Source: Christensenella hongkongensis (GTDB lineage: Bacteria > Bacillota > Clostridia > Christensenellales > Christensenellaceae). Taken from it: a DNA stretch of 64,000 nucleotides. Below the pieces are notes generated by a model. It was not told the DNA's origin. It ran no database searches and was given only the letters and a program-made list of their open reading frames with translations. The translations under genes were made by a program, and so were the position numbers. Location of the stretch: NCBI RefSeq assembly GCF_000981035.1, contig NZ_LAYJ01000133.1, positions 124,094 to 188,093 on the forward strand, written 5' to 3'. Below are positions 62,014 to 64,000 of this stretch, piece after piece. Numbering within the stretch: position 1 is the first letter of the stretch; each line of letters opens with the position of its first letter.

Positions 62014-62413
62014 AAAAACCACCTCTCTTTGAAAAAATTATCACCATTCTATCACGCAATGTGAAAAAAAATCAATAGCCTGTTAAAACAGATAGGGTAT
62101 TGACAAGGCGGAAAATATATATTAAGCTAAGCACAAGAACAAAGCCTGTAGGGTTTTTACAGGAATGTGCACGAGCACGGTTGCATTTAAGGCCGGAATT
62201 CCGGAATTTCCGGAAAAAGTTTTTCAATAAAATCACAAAAAGGGTAAGACAGCCCGCTTCACATTTGAATGAAATAGCACACTTTTTCGTTCAAACTGTT
62301 TTTTATGGAATTAACGCCGATTACGGCGTTTTTTTTATGTTTTTTTCCCGCGCGTTAAAGTGTAACTTATTGTGCAAAAAAATCTGATTTTACAAAATGC
62401 AGGAGGGGAACTT
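62014..62413 (+). promoter_or_regulatory. Divergent promoter region and long leader of the sugar importer operon
   Basis: TTGACA at 62100-62105 with a 17-base spacer and weak TAAGCT starts a leader of about 290 bases. It contains CCTGTA/TACAGG, a perfect 12-base palindrome CCGGAATTCCGG (62193-62204), and the terminator at 62313-62337. No known riboswitch recognised. The Gfo/Idh/MocA promoter must lie on the other strand here. Confidence 0.4.
62313..62337 (+). terminator. Terminator in the leader of the sugar importer operon
   Basis: AACGCCG/CGGCGTT with a four-base loop and eight T, 77 bases ahead of the start codon. Either an attenuator or the end of a small upstream transcript. Confidence 0.65.
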
Positions 62414-63901
62414 ATGGGAGAAACGTTGCTGGAAATGGTCAACATTAACAAAGAATTTCCCGGCGTACGCGCACTTTCAAACATCAATTTTGATCTCAAA
62501 AAAGGCGAAGTGCACTGCATCTGCGGTGAAAACGGCGCCGGAAAATCAACTCTGATTAAGATCATATCGGGTGCGTACCAGCCGGATGAAGGCGGGGAAA
62601 TTTATTTTGAAGGGGAACGGGTTCAGCTAAATCCAAAATACGCGATGGAGCTTGGAATACAGACAATTTACCAGGAGCACTCGGTATTTGGAACGCTCAA
62701 CGTAACTGAAAACCTGTTTACCGGTATGGAAATCACGAAAAACGGCGTAATGCAGCATGCGCAGATGCGTAAACGCACAAAGGAAGTTTTGGAGTACCTG
62801 AACAGTAATATCGATCCGGACGCGATTGTTGGCAACCTTACGAGCGGCGAACAGAAGATGGTGGAAATCGCAAAGGCATTGATTACCGAGGCAAAAATCA
62901 TCATCCTCGATGAACCTACGGCTTCATTTTCCCTGTCGGAGATCGATTACCTGCTCAACGTCATAGAGGAAATCAAAAAAAGCGGGATTGGGATTATCTA
63001 CATTTCGCATCATCTTGAAGAAGTATTTAAGATTGCAGACCGCATCACGGTCATTCGCGACGGAATTTGGATCAGTAATTATGAAAACAAGGATATCGAT
63101 GAATCCAGATTGATCAAGGACATGGTGGGCAGGGATGCTTCTGCATTCTACAACCGTGAATCAGTCGCGCCCGGCGAGGTTGTTTTTGAAGCGAAGGATA
63201 TCAGCGGAAAAGGCGTGTCGGCAGCATCCTTCAAGGTGCGCCGCGGGGAAATCGTCGGCTTTGCAGGCATGGTCGGCTCCGGCAGGTCGGAGCTTATGGA
63301 TATTCTGTTTGGAGTCTCTGAAAAATTTACGGGAGAGACTTATATCAAGGGCAAAAAGGTGGAGCTGAAAACTCCGACGGACGCGATAGAAAACGGTATG
63401 TGCTATATCACTGAGGACAGGCAGCACACAGGTTTGTTTTTAAAGCAAACCATCGCGGAAAATACGATCAGCGCCGATCTTGTGAAGATGAAAAAAGCGA
63501 TTATCAAGCCAAAAGAGGTCTTTGAAATCGGGGATGAGTACATCAAAAAAGTAGGAACAAAGGCAAATGATTCACATGTCCTGGCCATGAATCTGTCGGG
63601 CGGGAATCAACAAAAGGTGGTTCTTGCAAAATGGTTTGTGACCGACGGCGATATTTATATTTTCGACGAACCGACGCGCGGTATTGACATCGGCGCAAAA
63701 CAGGAAATTTACCAGATCATGGTTAACCTGCTCAAAGCGGGGAAGGCGATCATCATGGTATCGTCCGATATGCCGGAGGTGATCTCTATGAGCGACCGCG
63801 TGCTCGTTATGTGCAAGGGCAGGGTGGTCGGCGAACTGACAAAAGACGAACTGACAGAAGAAAACATACTGAAGTATTCAATTGGAGGGGCGGGTATATG
63901 A
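62414..63901 (+). CDS. Sugar ABC importer ATP-binding protein (RbsA/MglA type, two NBDs)
   Basis: 495 residues from the ATG behind AGGAGGGG. First NBD: Walker A GENGAGKST, signature LTSGEQKMV, Walker B IILDEPTASF. Second NBD: degenerate Walker A GMVGSGRSE, signature LSGGNQQKVV, Walker B YIFDEPTRGID. This tandem plan with one poor site is that of ribose, galactose and xylose importers. The stop overlaps the permease start (ATGA). Ligand not predictable. Confidence 0.95.
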   Translation: MGETLLEMVNINKEFPGVRALSNINFDLKKGEVHCICGENGAGKSTLIKIISGAYQPDEGGEIYFEGERVQLNPKYAMELGIQTIYQEHSVFGTLNVTENLFTGMEITKNGVMQHAQMRKRTKEVLEYLNSNIDPDAIVGNLTSGEQKMVEIAKALITEAKIIILDEPTASFSLSEIDYLLNVIEEIKKSGIGIIYISHHLEEVFKIADRITVIRDGIWISNYENKDIDESRLIKDMVGRDASAFYNRESVAPGEVVFEAKDISGKGVSAASFKVRRGEIVGFAGMVGSGRSELMDILFGVSEKFTGETYIKGKKVELKTPTDAIENGMCYITEDRQHTGLFLKQTIAENTISADLVKMKKAIIKPKEVFEIGDEYIKKVGTKANDSHVLAMNLSGGNQQKVVLAKWFVTDGDIYIFDEPTRGIDIGAKQEIYQIMVNLLKAGKAIIMVSSDMPEVISMSDRVLVMCKGRVVGELTKDELTEENILKYSIGGAGI

Positions 63902-64000
63902 ACAAAAACACGGCAGGAAAAAAGACATCCATACTGAAAAAGAATGAAAATATGACGATTCTATTCATCTTTTTGGGATTTTTGGCGGCGATTACAATTT
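63898..64000 (+). CDS. Sugar ABC importer permease, RbsC type (partial, cut by window end)
   Basis: Only 34 codons are visible: a charged N-terminus (KKTSILKKNENM) and the start of the first membrane helix (TILFIFLGFLAAITI). Context, start overlap with the ATPase gene and the N-terminal pattern fit an RbsC-type permease. Confidence 0.75.
   Translation, partial: MNKNTAGKKTSILKKNENMTILFIFLGFLAAITI

Overview
The window looks like chromosomal DNA of an anaerobic Gram-positive bacterium, most likely a gut member of the class Clostridia (Bacillota). The signs are a large SRP RNA with an Alu domain, a zinc-type ribosomal protein L31, an M-box riboswitch, a K+-dependent pyrophosphatase, a glycyl radical enzyme with its radical-SAM activase, several lipobox lipoproteins, a sortase-type TPKTGD anchor, and PadR/HAAS and LytTR/DUF3021 modules. 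I cannot fix the genus. Base composition is balanced by eye, with a few AT-rich islands (about 19.1-20.0 kb, 31.8-32.8 kb) that look foreign. Coding density is high. There is no rRNA, recognisable tRNA, transposase or CRISPR array. || Layout. 0-0.6 kb: a minus-strand M-box riboswitch, with promoter and terminator, reads off the left edge toward a gene whose ribosome binding site is the last thing visible. 0.7-7.4 kb: a class I/II aminotransferase, then a DeoR-type regulator followed closely by a glycyl radical enzyme activase, the glycyl radical enzyme and a SorE-like dehydrogenase, which together look like a small catabolic operon with unknown substrate. 7.6-16.6 kb: a tiny XRE regulator, a LytTR/DUF3021/ABC exporter operon, a beta-helix lipoprotein, a lone acyl carrier protein beside a carboxylesterase, a membrane protein with a permuted papain-like domain, and a GntR regulator. 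16.7-18.9 kb: membrane pyrophosphatase under a promoter with a striking dyad. 19-20.4 kb: remains of a mobile element (XRE gene, unknown gene, oriT-like stem-loops). 20.4-22.8 kb: lipoprotein, purA and the SRP RNA. 22.8-25.5 kb: methyltransferase, FUSC and MFS genes under a promoter with MerR-type spacing. 25.5-28 kb: a PadR/HAAS/duplicated two-helix protein/DUF4097 operon. 28-31.7 kb: a five-gene operon with a condensation-like acyltransferase, DUF6320-like protein, HD hydrolase, GNAT and SDR. 31.7-37.7 kb: AT-rich membrane protein, GNAT, HtrA protease, drug exporter and metallophosphoesterase, all minus strand. 37.8-41.2 kb: rpmE, DUF1385, prmC and prfA, a classic translation cluster. 41.2-41.6 kb: a gene-free stretch with a long stem-loop and a structured RNA candidate. 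41.7-47.6 kb: second XRE paralogue, MscS channel, PLP aminotransferase, tyrS, YigZ and ilvE. 47.6-60 kb: envelope genes (a CARDB-like surface protein, C45 acyltransferase with AraC regulator, an ABC pair, two lipoprotein deacetylases, a 1204-residue sortase-anchored adhesin). 60-64 kb: Rrf2 regulator, Gfo/Idh/MocA oxidoreductase and the start of a ribose-type ABC importer. || The strongest leads beyond routine annotation are the structured RNA candidate at 41.4-41.6 kb, the HdeD-like/permuted papain-like fusion at 14.9 kb, the unassigned glycyl radical enzyme operon, the mobile-element remnant with oriT-like stem-loops, and a set of regulatory dyads placed exactly in promoters.
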